From: a virus | IMG/VR virus record: IMGVR_UViG_3300042288_001838 | Coordinates: 1-33,358 of that record | Length of the DNA: 33,358 nucleotides | Strand: one strand, 5' to 3' | Shown: positions 13,869 to 19,866 of the stretch, one piece after another | Position numbering within the stretch: position 1 is the first letter of the stretch | How the letters are laid out: each line of letters begins with the position of its first letter | Position numbers and translations under genes: made by a program | Notes under the pieces: generated by a model | The model's input: the letters and a program-made list of their open reading frames with translations, nothing else | Told to the model about the DNA's origin: nothing | Databases searched by the model: none

Positions 13869-14029
13869 GGACGATATTCCAGTTTGATGCACTTCCAACC
13901 ATTGCGCTTACACCACCAAACACGGTATAACGCTTTTAGCAAGCTCTCGCCTCGGTATATCTCTAACCAGTAGAAGTGGTCACTGTTCACTGCGGATTCC
14001 CAGGCTTTAACTTCGTAGGTATTTCCCAT
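13865..14029 (-). CDS. Small conserved phage protein (54 aa)
   Basis: Fits exactly between two coupled genes (TAATG before, ATGA after). TYEVKAWESAV, then YWLEIYRGESLLKALYRVWW and KRNGWKCIKLEYRP. I recall the pattern 'YEVKAWxxx...YxGxSLxxALxxxWxAKxxGxxCxxLEWR' from many T4-like phages, where it is a small unannotated protein. This makes it one of the better-supported short genes here. Confidence 0.82.
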   Translation of the reverse strand: MGNTYEVKAWESAVNSDHFYWLEIYRGESLLKALYRVWWCKRNGWKCIKLEYRP

Positions 14030-14241
14030 TACCAGTCCCTGTGGTCAGTAATGGTGACAACAAAATCACCATCGGTATTCTTGTGAGTAATCTGAAAGGT
14101 TGCTCTGAGTTCATAGCCAATACCAGAGTCTTCATCATGTTGAGTCAGAGTAACAAATCCTACATTGCCAGTGGTATGAATAGTATCAAACAGTTCTTTA
14201 ATTCTCTCTATTTCTCGCTTACATAATCTAATGGTGTTCAT
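14029..14241 (-). CDS. Hypothetical small protein (70 aa)
   Basis: An N-terminal helix (RLCKREIERIKELFDTI) followed by a beta-rich domain (NVGFVTLTQHDEDSGIGYEL, RATFQITHKNTDGDFVVTIT). Looks like a compact helix-plus-sheet protein. Coupled by ATGA to the family gene before it and by TAATG to the 54-aa gene after it. I cannot name the family. Confidence 0.75.
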   Translation of the reverse strand: MNTIRLCKREIERIKELFDTIHTTGNVGFVTLTQHDEDSGIGYELRATFQITHKNTDGDFVVTITDHRDW

Positions 14242-14456
14242 TCTTCAACTCCGAAATGTTGTTGGATTCCTCTGGCAATCTGCTCTTGGCTAGGAGGCAC
14301 AGCCCATCTTGTTTCTTTAGCCACATCAGCACATTTCCGAACAATCAACTCGGCGAACTTTTCTATACCTTCCCTAGCATAGTCATCCAGTTCATCCCAA
14401 CAGCCCTGTGCTGTTAGCCCTGCTTGATATAGGCAGTTTTCAATATTTTTATTCAT
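14238..14456 (-). CDS. MNERI-family phage protein, copy 2 (72 aa)
   Basis: The N-terminus has diverged (MNKNIENCLYQAG) but FAELIVRKC and the terminal QQHFGVEE are intact. The last 29 residues before EE are the same as in the 16264-16476 copy, and the DNA behind them is identical over 89 bases. That points to a recent partial gene conversion. ATGA-coupled on both sides. Function unknown. Confidence 0.85.
   Translation of the reverse strand: MNKNIENCLYQAGLTAQGCWDELDDYAREGIEKFAELIVRKCADVAKETRWAVPPSQEQIARGIQQHFGVEE
14247..14335 (-). repeat. 89-bp exact repeat, unit A
   Basis: By eye identical to 16273-16361, 2026 bp away in the same orientation. It encodes the C-terminal module CADVAKETRWAVPPSQEQIA and the HFGV end of two MNERI-family genes. 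Confidence 0.88.
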
Positions 14457-14851
14457 GTGTCACTCGCTACATCGGCCTGAATTAATTCTGCAGCAACCTT
14501 CCAATAATTATGTCGATCCTTGGCCATCTCGTGTTGAATCATTAATAAATTTACGATGCGATTACGCTCGGACATGACACCCTGATTAAATGTACCATAA
14601 TTAGTCGGTGGATTGGGTAATTTGTTATCGTTAACTAATTCGAAATGCTGACTTAGTTCCTGTGCTATGCGGGGTCTGGTGGTATATTCTACGCTGGAAT
14701 CCAATACAGTATCAATACATTCAGCAACAATTAACCGAGCAAACTCTAGATTGAATATCTTGGTAAATTCAGTATCATCAAGGCTTGCTGGCATGTCCAG
14801 AGTGATCTTTTCTGCCTCTCTCTCTAATCGTTGTAATAGTTCTTCGTTCAT
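14453..14851 (-). CDS. MNERI-family protein with extra C-terminal domain, copy 3 (132 aa)
   Basis: The first 75 residues follow the family plan in a divergent form: MNEELLQRLEREAEK, FARLIVAECIDTV and ELSQHFELV. A further 55 residues then follow (NQGVMSERNRIVNLLMIQHE, DRHNYWKVAAELIQAD), which other copies lack. This may be a fusion or an acquired second helical module. ATGA overlaps tie it to neighbours on both sides. Confidence 0.8.
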   Translation of the reverse strand: MNEELLQRLEREAEKITLDMPASLDDTEFTKIFNLEFARLIVAECIDTVLDSSVEYTTRPRIAQELSQHFELVNDNKLPNPPTNYGTFNQGVMSERNRIVNLLMIQHEMAKDRHNYWKVAAELIQADVASDT

Positions 14852-15162
14852 GGCTTGCTCTTTAACTTTTTAATTTCAGCCTTTAGACGACGATTCTCTA
14901 ATAAAGCATGAGAGCATTTTTCTTGCATGTCACGCATTTTCTCAGCAAAGTCCCTATCAGCGGGGGTTAGGTCTTCGTCTGGTGTGATAATAAACTTACC
15001 CTTTTCCCAATCAAATCCCATGTTTGTACTTCGTACAGCGACCATGGGACGAGAACCAACAGTTGTATATGGCAGTTTAATCATAATCATGACCTCTGGG
15101 TCTTCGTAATGACCTTCACGGTGATAAAGATTTACTACACGATGCAACTCACTTAGTTTCAT
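14848..15162 (-). CDS. Conserved-type phage protein with C-terminal coil (104 aa)
   Basis: MKLSELHRVVNLYHREGHYE, DPEVMIMIKLPYTTVGSRPM, then WEKGKFIITPDEDLTPADRD and a C-terminal coiled coil (LLENRRLKAEIKKLKSKP). The opening 'MKxSELxxxVNxxxxExxxDPEVxIxI' is common in phage and bacterial small proteins that share a strand-rich fold and have no known function. Coupled to both MNERI-family neighbours by ATGA. Confidence 0.8.
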   Translation of the reverse strand: MKLSELHRVVNLYHREGHYEDPEVMIMIKLPYTTVGSRPMVAVRSTNMGFDWEKGKFIITPDEDLTPADRDFAEKMRDMQEKCSHALLENRRLKAEIKKLKSKP

Positions 15163-15377
15163 TCTTCAACTCCGAAATGTTGTTTCATTTCCATGGCAAC
15201 TTCAACCATGCCGTCATTCTCCAGTTTCTGGCAACATTCCCGTACAATCAACTCAGCAAACTTTTCTAGGCATTGTTCATCAGCGTTTCCACATAGAAAA
15301 TAATGCCGAGGAGTCTCGTTATCAATATAGTTAAGCATTCCAGACTCTAATCCTAGTTTAATAATTCGTTCGTTCAT
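15159..15377 (-). CDS. MNERI-family phage protein, copy 4 (72 aa)
   Basis: Opens MNERIIKLGLESG, has an individual linker (MLNYIDNETPRHYFLCGNAD), then LEKFAELIVRECCQKL and ends MKQHFGVEE. This is one of the most typical members. The variable linker and the stretch before HFGVEE are where copies differ, so these may be the parts that select partners; that is inference. ATGA-coupled to the next family member upstream. Confidence 0.87.
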   Translation of the reverse strand: MNERIIKLGLESGMLNYIDNETPRHYFLCGNADEQCLEKFAELIVRECCQKLENDGMVEVAMEMKQHFGVEE

Positions 15378-15616
15378 TCTTCAACTCCGAAATGTTCTTG
15401 AATCTCTACAGCACAATCATGTCTACCTGACCTAGCATCAATGTTATCTTCGCCATCTACATCTTTACAGATAGCAATACATTCCCGAACAATCAACTCG
15501 GCGAACTTTTCTTTATTAAATTCTCTTACGGGTAAAGGTTTAACACTATCGCCTGCGGTCAAGAAGCCTGTAGATTCTGTTGCTTGTTCAATTAGTTCTT
15601 TAATTCGTTCGTTCAT
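15374..15616 (-). CDS. MNERI-family phage protein, copy 5 (80 aa)
   Basis: MNERIKELIEQATESTGF, EKFAELIVRECIAICKDV, a variable acidic loop DGEDNIDARSGRHDCA and VEIQEHFGVEE. Directly adjacent to copy 4 in the same frame direction, so these two are a tandem pair. The start overlaps the preceding gene by 17 bases; there the MNER-coding bases are read in another frame by that gene as the end of its own protein. Confidence 0.87.
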   Translation of the reverse strand: MNERIKELIEQATESTGFLTAGDSVKPLPVREFNKEKFAELIVRECIAICKDVDGEDNIDARSGRHDCAVEIQEHFGVEE

Positions 15617-15812
15617 TCTTCATTTCCACATTTTTAAGGTTTCCATCCTTATCAAAAGTAAATCTACAATTGACGGGATCGTCAAAGTTTACACTAATTG
15701 GATTACGACCGGCGTTGTAATATTCTTCACTCCACCAGATATGATCCTCATAAACAATATCACCGTTTTCTAAGCGAGTAACACCGGGAAATGGATTTTT
15801 AATCGTTGTCAT
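15600..15812 (-). CDS. Hypothetical small protein (70 aa)
   Basis: MTTIKNPFPGVTRLENGDIV, YEDHIWWSEEYYNAGRN, then a beta-rich end (CRFTFDKDGNLKNVEMKN). Aromatic-rich and acidic, probably all-beta. It overlaps copy 5 by 17 bases and the copy before it by 14. No family recognised. Confidence 0.7.
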   Translation of the reverse strand: MTTIKNPFPGVTRLENGDIVYEDHIWWSEEYYNAGRNPISVNFDDPVNCRFTFDKDGNLKNVEMKNERTN

Positions 15813-16023
15813 TTTTTACTTCTTTATTAATACCAAAGTGTTTCATCAAATCGCCGGGATACATCCACGGTTCAGTCTCATCAAACTTATCACATACTAC
15901 CCGCTCACATTCCATAACAATCAACTGGGCGAACTTTTCAAACTTGTCTTCAATACCAAGTCGTTCCATTTCCGGCTGATGAAAACCAGCCTCGTTAAAA
16001 AGTTTTTGAATTCGTTTGTTCAT
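15799..16023 (-). CDS. MNERI-family phage protein, copy 6 (74 aa)
   Basis: MNKRIQKLFNEAGFHQPEME, FEKFAQLIVMECERVVCDKF, then MYPGDLMKHFGIN with an extra charged tail KEVKNDND. It is a somewhat divergent member. It starts in an ATGA overlap with the 40-aa gene before it. Confidence 0.85.
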   Translation of the reverse strand: MNKRIQKLFNEAGFHQPEMERLGIEDKFEKFAQLIVMECERVVCDKFDETEPWMYPGDLMKHFGINKEVKNDND

Positions 16024-16142
16024 TTAAGTAATCCTTTATAATAATGATATAGTCCCAGAATTAGATTCCAGTCTCGACTGGAACCACAGTTCAAATGCTT
16101 TCTATAATACTCTACCTGACTACGGATAAATTCTTGGCTCAT
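16020..16142 (-). CDS. Small hypothetical protein (40 aa)
   Basis: MSQEFIRSQVEYYRKHLNCG, then a helical, aromatic C-terminus LILGLYHYYKGLLK. Its stop forms ATGA with the start of family copy 6, and its ATG lies 2 bases after the stop of the preceding 40-aa gene. Basic and amphipathic; may be a membrane-associated peptide. Position supports it more than content. Confidence 0.6.
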   Translation of the reverse strand: MSQEFIRSQVEYYRKHLNCGSSRDWNLILGLYHYYKGLLK

Positions 16143-16144
16143 TA

Positions 16145-16267
16145 TCAACTCCAAAACATTTGTTTAATAAAACTGAAAATGACCATAAACATGGTAAAGT
16201 AAGCGGCCGCACCTACCATAAGTAGATATACAACGGCCCACCAACCGGCCCGGTCACCGTCCGTCAT
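16145..16267 (-). CDS. Small membrane protein (40 aa)
   Basis: MTDGDRAGWWAVVYLLMVGA followed by AAYFTMFMVIFSFIKQMFWS: a charged N-terminal 8 residues then one long hydrophobic stretch, probably a single membrane helix with N-out or N-in unclear. ATGA overlap with family copy 7 before it. Function unknown. Confidence 0.65.
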   Translation of the reverse strand: MTDGDRAGWWAVVYLLMVGAAAYFTMFMVIFSFIKQMFWS

Positions 16268-16476
16268 TCTCGAACTCCGAAATGTTGTTGGATTCCTCTG
16301 GCAATCTGCTCTTGGCTAGGAGGCACAGCCCATCTTGTTTCTTTAGCCACATCAGCACATTCCTTGACAATCAACAGGGCAAACTTTTGGCATTCGGGCT
16401 GGTCCCAATGGCCAAAGCCAAACATATCTGCTTGATATCCAGCCTCAAGAGCCAGTTGTCGAATTCGTTCGTTCAT
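16264..16476 (-). CDS. MNERI-family phage protein, copy 7, mosaic (70 aa)
   Basis: MNERIRQLALEAG, linker YQADMFGFGHWDQPEC, KFALLIVKEC and QQHFGVRE. The N-terminal half matches copy 1 (13662-13868) nearly residue for residue, while the C-terminal 30 residues match copy 2 (14238-14456), with 89 identical bases. It therefore looks like a product of recombination between family members. ATGA-coupled on both sides. Confidence 0.87.
   Translation of the reverse strand: MNERIRQLALEAGYQADMFGFGHWDQPECQKFALLIVKECADVAKETRWAVPPSQEQIARGIQQHFGVRE
16273..16361 (-). repeat. 89-bp exact repeat, unit B
   Basis: Identical by eye to 14247-14335. The match stops abruptly at one T/C difference and then falls off, marking a likely conversion boundary inside the gene. 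Confidence 0.88.
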
Positions 16477-16691
16477 GCTGCTACCTCCACAACTTTAAAC
16501 TGTTGGTCATCCCGTTCAAATAATCGAGCTGTATATTCTGCTGCTTCTCGGGTAGCATAAAAATCATTTTGAAACCATGGTTCCCAGTCAGACCATTCCA
16601 TGTGTGATGCAAAATAGCAGCCATTGTAACAGCGTCGTTGCGGATCATCTATGACCAATCGACCACGTCTGATGTGTATGGTATATGTCAT
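16473..16691 (-). CDS. Hypothetical small protein (72 aa)
   Basis: Starts MTYTIHIRRGRLVIDD at the ATG in an ATGA overlap; the upstream TTG is not used. A strand-helix pattern: CYNGCYFASHMEWSDWEPWF, then ATREAAEYTARLFERDDQQF and KVVEVAA. The W-D-x-W-E-P-W-F and 'EAAExxARxFE' parts look like a small alpha-beta protein frequent in phages. No name. Confidence 0.72.
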   Translation of the reverse strand: MTYTIHIRRGRLVIDDPQRRCYNGCYFASHMEWSDWEPWFQNDFYATREAAEYTARLFERDDQQFKVVEVAA

Positions 16692-17035
16692 CGGCAAACC
16701 TCGATATCAGCCTGGGGTTCTGCTCTGGCAGCATTTCTGTATTTAATCACCAGTTCGGCCAGACTATAGTAATTGCCCCAACTATTCACCGGATTATACT
16801 GTTTAAGACGATCCTTGTCCTGAATCAGAATATTCAGGGCTTGGTCCAGCAGCTCTGCGATGTCGCTGGCTTTGTGCAAGGGAGGTTCGCATTCGTCTGG
16901 ACGCCAGAGAATGTTGTACAGGGTCAGTCCATGGTCCAATTTTACCTCACTGGCCATAGGGCCCAGATTATGGGTAATGTTTTCATCAAAGATAGCAGTG
17001 GGTCGCATGACCATGAGACGAATGTCCAGGCTCAT
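16688..17035 (-). CDS. Conserved phage protein (115 aa)
   Basis: MSLDIRLMVMRPTAIFDENI followed by THNLGPMASEVKL, YNILWRPDECEPP, DPxxx-type helices and PVNSWGNYYSLAELVIKYRN ending EPQADIEVCR. I recall this pattern ('SLDIxL...ExNITHNLxxMA...LWRPDE...NPxNGWGxYxxLxxFVxxYLxACxxxPxAxIxVWR') from phages and some bacteria, unannotated. GGAGA precedes the ATG by 8 bases. Confidence 0.87.
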   Translation of the reverse strand: MSLDIRLMVMRPTAIFDENITHNLGPMASEVKLDHGLTLYNILWRPDECEPPLHKASDIAELLDQALNILIQDKDRLKQYNPVNSWGNYYSLAELVIKYRNAARAEPQADIEVCR

Positions 17036-17056
17036 TGCTTGTCTCCATCGAGGGCA

Positions 17057-17281
17057 CTAATCAGTTCTTGATTGGTCACTTCTCTTCAACTCCCATAGTT
17101 TATCATGGTAGGCATCCCTGTATATGGCAATGGCTATGATTAAAGCAAGCATCACAACCACTGCAACAGCCATATAAAATAAATCGATATAGCCTATAAC
17201 CAATAACGCCGCTAAGATGCTAAAGTATGTCCAGATTATCTTGGTGGCATGCCATCTTGCCTGAGATTCGTTGCTCATCAT
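17057..17281 (-). CDS. Two-helix membrane protein (74 aa)
   Basis: A polar N-terminus (MMSNESQARWHATK) followed by two hydrophobic segments, IWTYFSILAALLVIGYIDLF (about 15-34) and YMAVAVVVMLALIIAIAIY (about 35-54), then a charged tail DAYHDKLWELKRSDQSRTD. Probably an inner-membrane hairpin. The ATG overlaps the stop of the gene before it (ATGA). Function unknown. Confidence 0.75.
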   Translation of the reverse strand: MMSNESQARWHATKIIWTYFSILAALLVIGYIDLFYMAVAVVVMLALIIAIAIYRDAYHDKLWELKRSDQSRTD

Positions 17282-17577
17282 GCTGTGATCCTAAGTTCCT
17301 GGGCCGGGAAGTCTATGCGACCCTCGTACACCAGCTGGCTACGTTCGAAGTCGGTCAGGTAGTCGTCGGCAACCACTTCCCAGCTGATGATGTACTCAGA
17401 GTACAGGGGATTGTCGATTTCGATTTCATGACGTAGACTCTGCACGGTAGCGTTGACAGCGTTGAAGGCTGTAAAGTTTTTAATGACGTACTCGCTGCCG
17501 CCCTTGGCTTTCCACCAGGGGTTATCCTCAGAACCATAATTTTCCAGAACCTGGGTAACAATCAATAACTTGGCCAT
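17278..17577 (-). CDS. Conserved phage protein (99 aa)
   Basis: MAKLLIVTQVLENYGSEDNP, WWKAKGGSEYVIKNF and a C-terminal region with WEVVADDYLTDFERSQ. The opening 'hVITQVxENYGx...WKxKGGxxY' is one I recall from many phages; no function is known. A strong AAGGAG precedes the ATG and a consensus promoter is close upstream, so this gene heads a unit. Confidence 0.83.
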   Translation of the reverse strand: MAKLLIVTQVLENYGSEDNPWWKAKGGSEYVIKNFTAFNAVNATVQSLRHEIEIDNPLYSEYIISWEVVADDYLTDFERSQLVYEGRIDFPAQELRITA

Positions 17578-17607
17578 GACGAACTCCTTGGATTTTGAAT
17601 AACTACG

Positions 17608-17636
17608 ATTCTAGCACCAGCACAACCGGTTGTCAA
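17608..17636 (-). promoter_or_regulatory. Sigma-70-type promoter (cassette copy 6)
   Basis: TTGACA (17631-17636), 17 bp, TAGAAT (17608-17613), GGTGC before the -10. The TGA stop of the upstream gene (17633-17635) lies inside the -35 hexamer. The spacer begins with the palindrome AACCGGTT instead of the usual inverted-repeat arm. Confidence 0.9.
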
Positions 17637-17863
17637 GCAAAAGCTCGAGCTTTTTTATGAGCCAGCTCCCTGACACAATCGAAGGCTGCTTCGACAGCAT
17701 TGGTATACGCACTGTCCGAAGTAAAACTGTTGAATTTGCAGGCTACGACCCAGTCTGAATCAGTAGTTTCACGGGTCTGAACCACTATGTCCGCTCCGTG
17801 ACGACGGGGATCGTGTTGCAGACTGATGACTCGAACTAGCCCCAGGTCTCGTATGATACGCAT
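17633..17863 (-). CDS. Hypothetical small protein (76 aa)
   Basis: Chosen start MRIIRDLGL, with AAGGA at 6 bases; an in-frame ATG 24 bases upstream lies at the predicted transcription start. Alternating strands (LVRVISLQHDPRRHGADIVV) and a C-terminal helix (AYTNAVEAAFDCVRELAHKK). Its last codons, coding RAFA then TGA, run into the next promoter. Similar 'R-H-G-A-D-I-V-V-Q-T' short proteins are known to me only as hypothetical. Confidence 0.75.
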   Translation of the reverse strand: MRIIRDLGLVRVISLQHDPRRHGADIVVQTRETTDSDWVVACKFNSFTSDSAYTNAVEAAFDCVRELAHKKARAFA

Positions 17864-17893
17864 TGCAGTTCCTTTTTTATCTAACATACTTGA

Positions 17894-17922
17894 ATTATAG
17901 CACCAAACAATACCCGAGTCAA
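17894..17922 (-). promoter_or_regulatory. Sigma-70-type promoter (cassette copy 7)
   Basis: TTGACT (17917-17922), 17 bp, TATAAT (17894-17899), GGTGC before the -10. Inverted-repeat arms AATACCC/GGGTATT flank the -35. ATG lies 6 bases past the -10, in frame with the gene. Confidence 0.92.
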
Positions 17923-17944
17923 GTGAAGGGGTATTACTATAAGT

Positions 17945-18094
17945 TCATCTGCTGCAATACACACCCTTCTTCAGGTCAGGTCTGTATTCCCAGCACCAAA
18001 AGTCACCTAGGCCTGACATGTGTCGGGTAGGAAAGTACCAGACTTTTCTGTAGCCAATATGCTGCATAAACTTGTGCCAGTACCACCTAATCAC
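17945..18094 (-). CDS. Hypothetical aromatic-rich protein (49 aa)
   Basis: GTG start coupled to the stop of the preceding family gene, with GGAG 6-7 bases upstream. IRWYWHKFMQHIGYRKVWYF, PTRHMSGLGDFWCWEYRPDL and KKGVYCSR: very rich in Trp/Tyr/His with two Cys. A longer GTG frame starting inside the neighbour is possible. No family recognised, and the gene ends just before the next promoter. Confidence 0.55.
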   Translation of the reverse strand: MIRWYWHKFMQHIGYRKVWYFPTRHMSGLGDFWCWEYRPDLKKGVYCSR

Positions 18095-18317
18095 GTTCAA
18101 CTCCGAAATGTTTCTGCAAAGTCTCATCGGCACTCAATACGTTATATTGAATACCACCCACGTTGACGTCTGTTGTGTAATCTTCCAAGAGATCCATACA
18201 TTCTCTCACAATCAACTCGGCGAATTTTTCTGGATCAAAGTAAGTGAATCGGTTCAGACCCATAATACCCGGAATAAACCCAGCCTGTTCAGCCAGTTCT
18301 CGAATTCGTGGGTTCAC
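18087..18317 (-). CDS. MNERI-family phage protein, copy 8 (76 aa)
   Basis: GTG start (read as Met) in a GTGA overlap, with AGGAG 8 bases upstream: (M)NPRIRELAEQAG, linker FIPGIMGLNRFTYFD, EKFAELIVRECMDLL, variable part and QKHFGVERD. Good match to the family in all three blocks. Two of the ten copies use GTG; both also read NPR rather than NER at the start. Confidence 0.85.
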   Translation of the reverse strand: MNPRIRELAEQAGFIPGIMGLNRFTYFDPEKFAELIVRECMDLLEDYTTDVNVGGIQYNVLSADETLQKHFGVERD

Positions 18318-18451
18318 TCGTCGACTCCTAGTAGCTTATGTACTTTCTTGGTAAAATGTTTATTTAACACTAAGTCGTCAAATACAAACACCAACATAAT
18401 GCTAAGCAAAAGCATTAAAAAGCTGCTAACAATTACAAAAAACTCCATCAT
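18314..18451 (-). CDS. Small membrane protein (45 aa)
   Basis: MMEFFVIVSSFLMLLLSIML continuing into VFVFDDL gives one membrane helix (about residues 3-25), followed by a basic tail (NKHFTKKVHKLLGVDE). It is held between two family genes by ATGA before and GTGA after, leaving little doubt that the interval is coding. Function unknown. Confidence 0.72.
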   Translation of the reverse strand: MMEFFVIVSSFLMLLLSIMLVFVFDDLVLNKHFTKKVHKLLGVDE

Positions 18452-18690
18452 AGTTCAACCTCAAAATGTTCCCTAATTGTGGCCAGTGCCTCTTTAACAC
18501 CATAAAGATTTGCTTGCTCTCGCTGTTTGCAGATTTCTAGGCAGTCCAAAATAATTAGCTGGGCGAACTCTTGGTCATAGGCATGTAGAAAAGTATAATT
18601 TATTTCACCAATTTCATCAACAAAGCTACCAAAGGTTTCCTCAGTATCAATCCAAGCCTGTTCAGCAAGTTGTTTAATTCGTGGGTTCAC
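18448..18690 (-). CDS. MNERI-family phage protein, copy 9 (80 aa)
   Basis: GTG start in a GTGA overlap: (M)NPRIKQLAEQAW, a 27-residue linker, QEFAQLIILDCLEICKQ and TIREHFEVEL. It is the more diverged of the GTG-started copies: FAELIV is FAQLII and HFGVEE is HFEVEL. The longer frame starting at a TTG would run further into the preceding gene. Confidence 0.82.
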   Translation of the reverse strand: MNPRIKQLAEQAWIDTEETFGSFVDEIGEINYTFLHAYDQEFAQLIILDCLEICKQREQANLYGVKEALATIREHFEVEL

Positions 18691-19004
18691 GATTGAACCC
18701 AACCCTCTGCTTTTGCCATATCGGCAGCAGCGCGGACGATGGCTCGGCGGGTGGCGGCGTAGGGGTCCCCATTTACTGGCTCAAAAGCGTCAAACAAGAG
18801 TTTTCCAGCATATACATCTTTGTTGTCGCCAGGAATGACAACCTGCACCTCTAACTTCACCGCTAGCCGCAGCGCATCCCCGTCGTCGGTGAGTGGGTTC
18901 CAATACACCCCATTAGACAAATATAGTCCGCCACCAGGCACATGTTCATAGTAGGGCTCACCTATAGCTTTAGCAGCCAGCTCTAATAGCTTTTCATCAT
19001 TCAT
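18687..19004 (-). CDS. Prophage-type conserved protein (105 aa)
   Basis: LLELAAKAIGEPYYE, GGGLYLSNGVYWNPLTDDGD, ALRLAVKLEVQVVIPG and ATRRAIVRAAADMAKAEGW. This 'LLELAAKAxG...WNPLxDDGDALRLAVKL...TRRAIVRAAAEIG' plan is familiar from prophages of beta- and gamma-proteobacteria, where it is unannotated, and it differs in style from its neighbours. Horizontal acquisition from a temperate phage is plausible. It is coupled by TAATG to the 29-aa gene before it. Confidence 0.85.
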   Translation of the reverse strand: MNDEKLLELAAKAIGEPYYEHVPGGGLYLSNGVYWNPLTDDGDALRLAVKLEVQVVIPGDNKDVYAGKLLFDAFEPVNGDPYAATRRAIVRAAADMAKAEGWVQS

Positions 19005-19093
19005 TATTCAATTTCTAAATATTTAGGAATCTTTTTGGCAACGTGCCCATATATAAATCTACAATTCAACTCACAGGTTGGATTAGGGTTCAT
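19004..19093 (-). CDS. Truncated Cys-rich paralogue (29 aa)
   Basis: MNPNPTCELNCRFIYGHVAK then KIPKYLEIE. The first 16 residues mirror the start of the 73-aa protein at 10860-11081 (NPDCDRHCKFVYG), including CxxxC, but the second Cys pair is missing. It is coupled exactly on both sides (ATGA, TAATG), so it is probably translated, as a mini-protein or a remnant kept for coupling. Confidence 0.6.
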   Translation of the reverse strand: MNPNPTCELNCRFIYGHVAKKIPKYLEIE

Positions 19094-19299
19094 GTTCCAT
19101 CTCCAAAAGGCAGTCGTTTCTTTTGCATGGGAAATGGCGTGCCAAGGCTCTCCAGCCAGCAAATCTGACACCACACACCTTCGTGGCCTTTGATGTTGCT
19201 GATGATGCAGTGCGGGTGTTCGCCATGCTTGGGGCAGGTGATGACATGGGCGTCGTACATCCCCACTAGTTTCATAGTTTGGTCGCTGTCGTTATTCAT
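19090..19299 (-). CDS. Small zinc-binding-like protein (69 aa)
   Basis: VITCPKHGEHPHCIIS and EGVWCQICWLESLG give CPxH ... C ... CxxC, a probable zinc site of about 30 residues, resembling small phage zinc-ribbon proteins. The tail is basic (PMQKKRLPFGDGT). TAATG overlap with the family gene before it. Role unknown. Confidence 0.75.
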   Translation of the reverse strand: MNNDSDQTMKLVGMYDAHVITCPKHGEHPHCIISNIKGHEGVWCQICWLESLGTPFPMQKKRLPFGDGT

Positions 19300-19613
19300 T
19301 AACTAATCTCAAAATGTTCTTTAATCTTATTGGAAACATAAATCATAGCCTCATTAAAGCCTTCATAATATTCGCCCTTGGCTTCACTCCATTGACTTTG
19401 TTCTGAAATTTCGGCACATTCCTTTACAATCAACTCTGCGAACTTTTCGAGTCCTTTTTCAGAGTTGATCATGGTGCCGATGATTTCAGATGGCACAGCC
19501 GTCCGCCATTCACCGCCATCTTTTACTAAAAGATTTCTGTCATTGTAGTCCCATACACCGTCGATGGCAGGAATACCCGCTTGTTCAGCAAGTTGTCTAA
19601 TTCGTTCGTTCAT
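19299..19613 (-). CDS. MNERI-family phage protein, copy 10, long form (104 aa)
   Basis: MNERIRQLAEQAGIPAIDGV at the start, EKFAELIVKECAEI (about 66) and NKIKEHFEIS at the end, with a 50-residue insert between the first two blocks (DYNDRNLLVKDGGEWRTAVP). AAGGAG is 7 bases before this ATG. An in-frame ATG eight codons upstream sits at the predicted +1 of the promoter, so two starts are possible. It is the first gene of its unit. Confidence 0.86.
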   Translation of the reverse strand: MNERIRQLAEQAGIPAIDGVWDYNDRNLLVKDGGEWRTAVPSEIIGTMINSEKGLEKFAELIVKECAEISEQSQWSEAKGEYYEGFNEAMIYVSNKIKEHFEIS

Positions 19614-19643
19614 CGCTTGCTCCTTGTTGTTTACCATACCACT

Positions 19644-19672
19644 ATTCTAGCACCAGGGAATACCCGAGTCAA
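19644..19672 (-). promoter_or_regulatory. Sigma-70-type promoter (cassette copy 8)
   Basis: TTGACT (19667-19672), 17 bp, TAGAAT (19644-19649), GGTGC before the -10; -35 enclosed by ACCCG/CGGGT. ATG 6 bases past the -10 is in frame with family copy 10. Confidence 0.92.
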
Positions 19673-19680
19673 GCAACGGG

Positions 19681-19866
19681 TCATTCTGTAGCGTATCGAA
19701 GTTCCTCAATGGCCTCGGCCAGAGTGTCGAAGCCTGTAGCATCGTAGCTTCCATCATAGAGGGCTACGTAATAGCTTCCGTTGCCAGGACTGGCTTCACG
19801 ATCGAAGCCTGCTTCGCCAGCATCAGTGAAATACTTAATGACTCTAGTAATGATCTGGTCAGACAT
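19681..19866 (-). CDS. Hypothetical small protein (61 aa)
   Basis: MSDQIITRVIKYFTDAGEAG, YYVALYDGSYDATGFDTLAE and AIEELRYATE. Looks like a small alpha-beta protein; Asp/Glu-rich. It overlaps the preceding gene by 8 bases and its TGA lies just outside the next promoter's inverted repeat. No family recognised. Confidence 0.7.
   Translation of the reverse strand: MSDQIITRVIKYFTDAGEAGFDREASPGNGSYYVALYDGSYDATGFDTLAEAIEELRYATE

Noticed and set aside
17032-17079. 15-codon GTG-started ORF ending in ATGA before the 115-aa gene
   Set aside because: Too short to support; it overlaps the end of the 74-aa membrane gene and has no homologue known to me.
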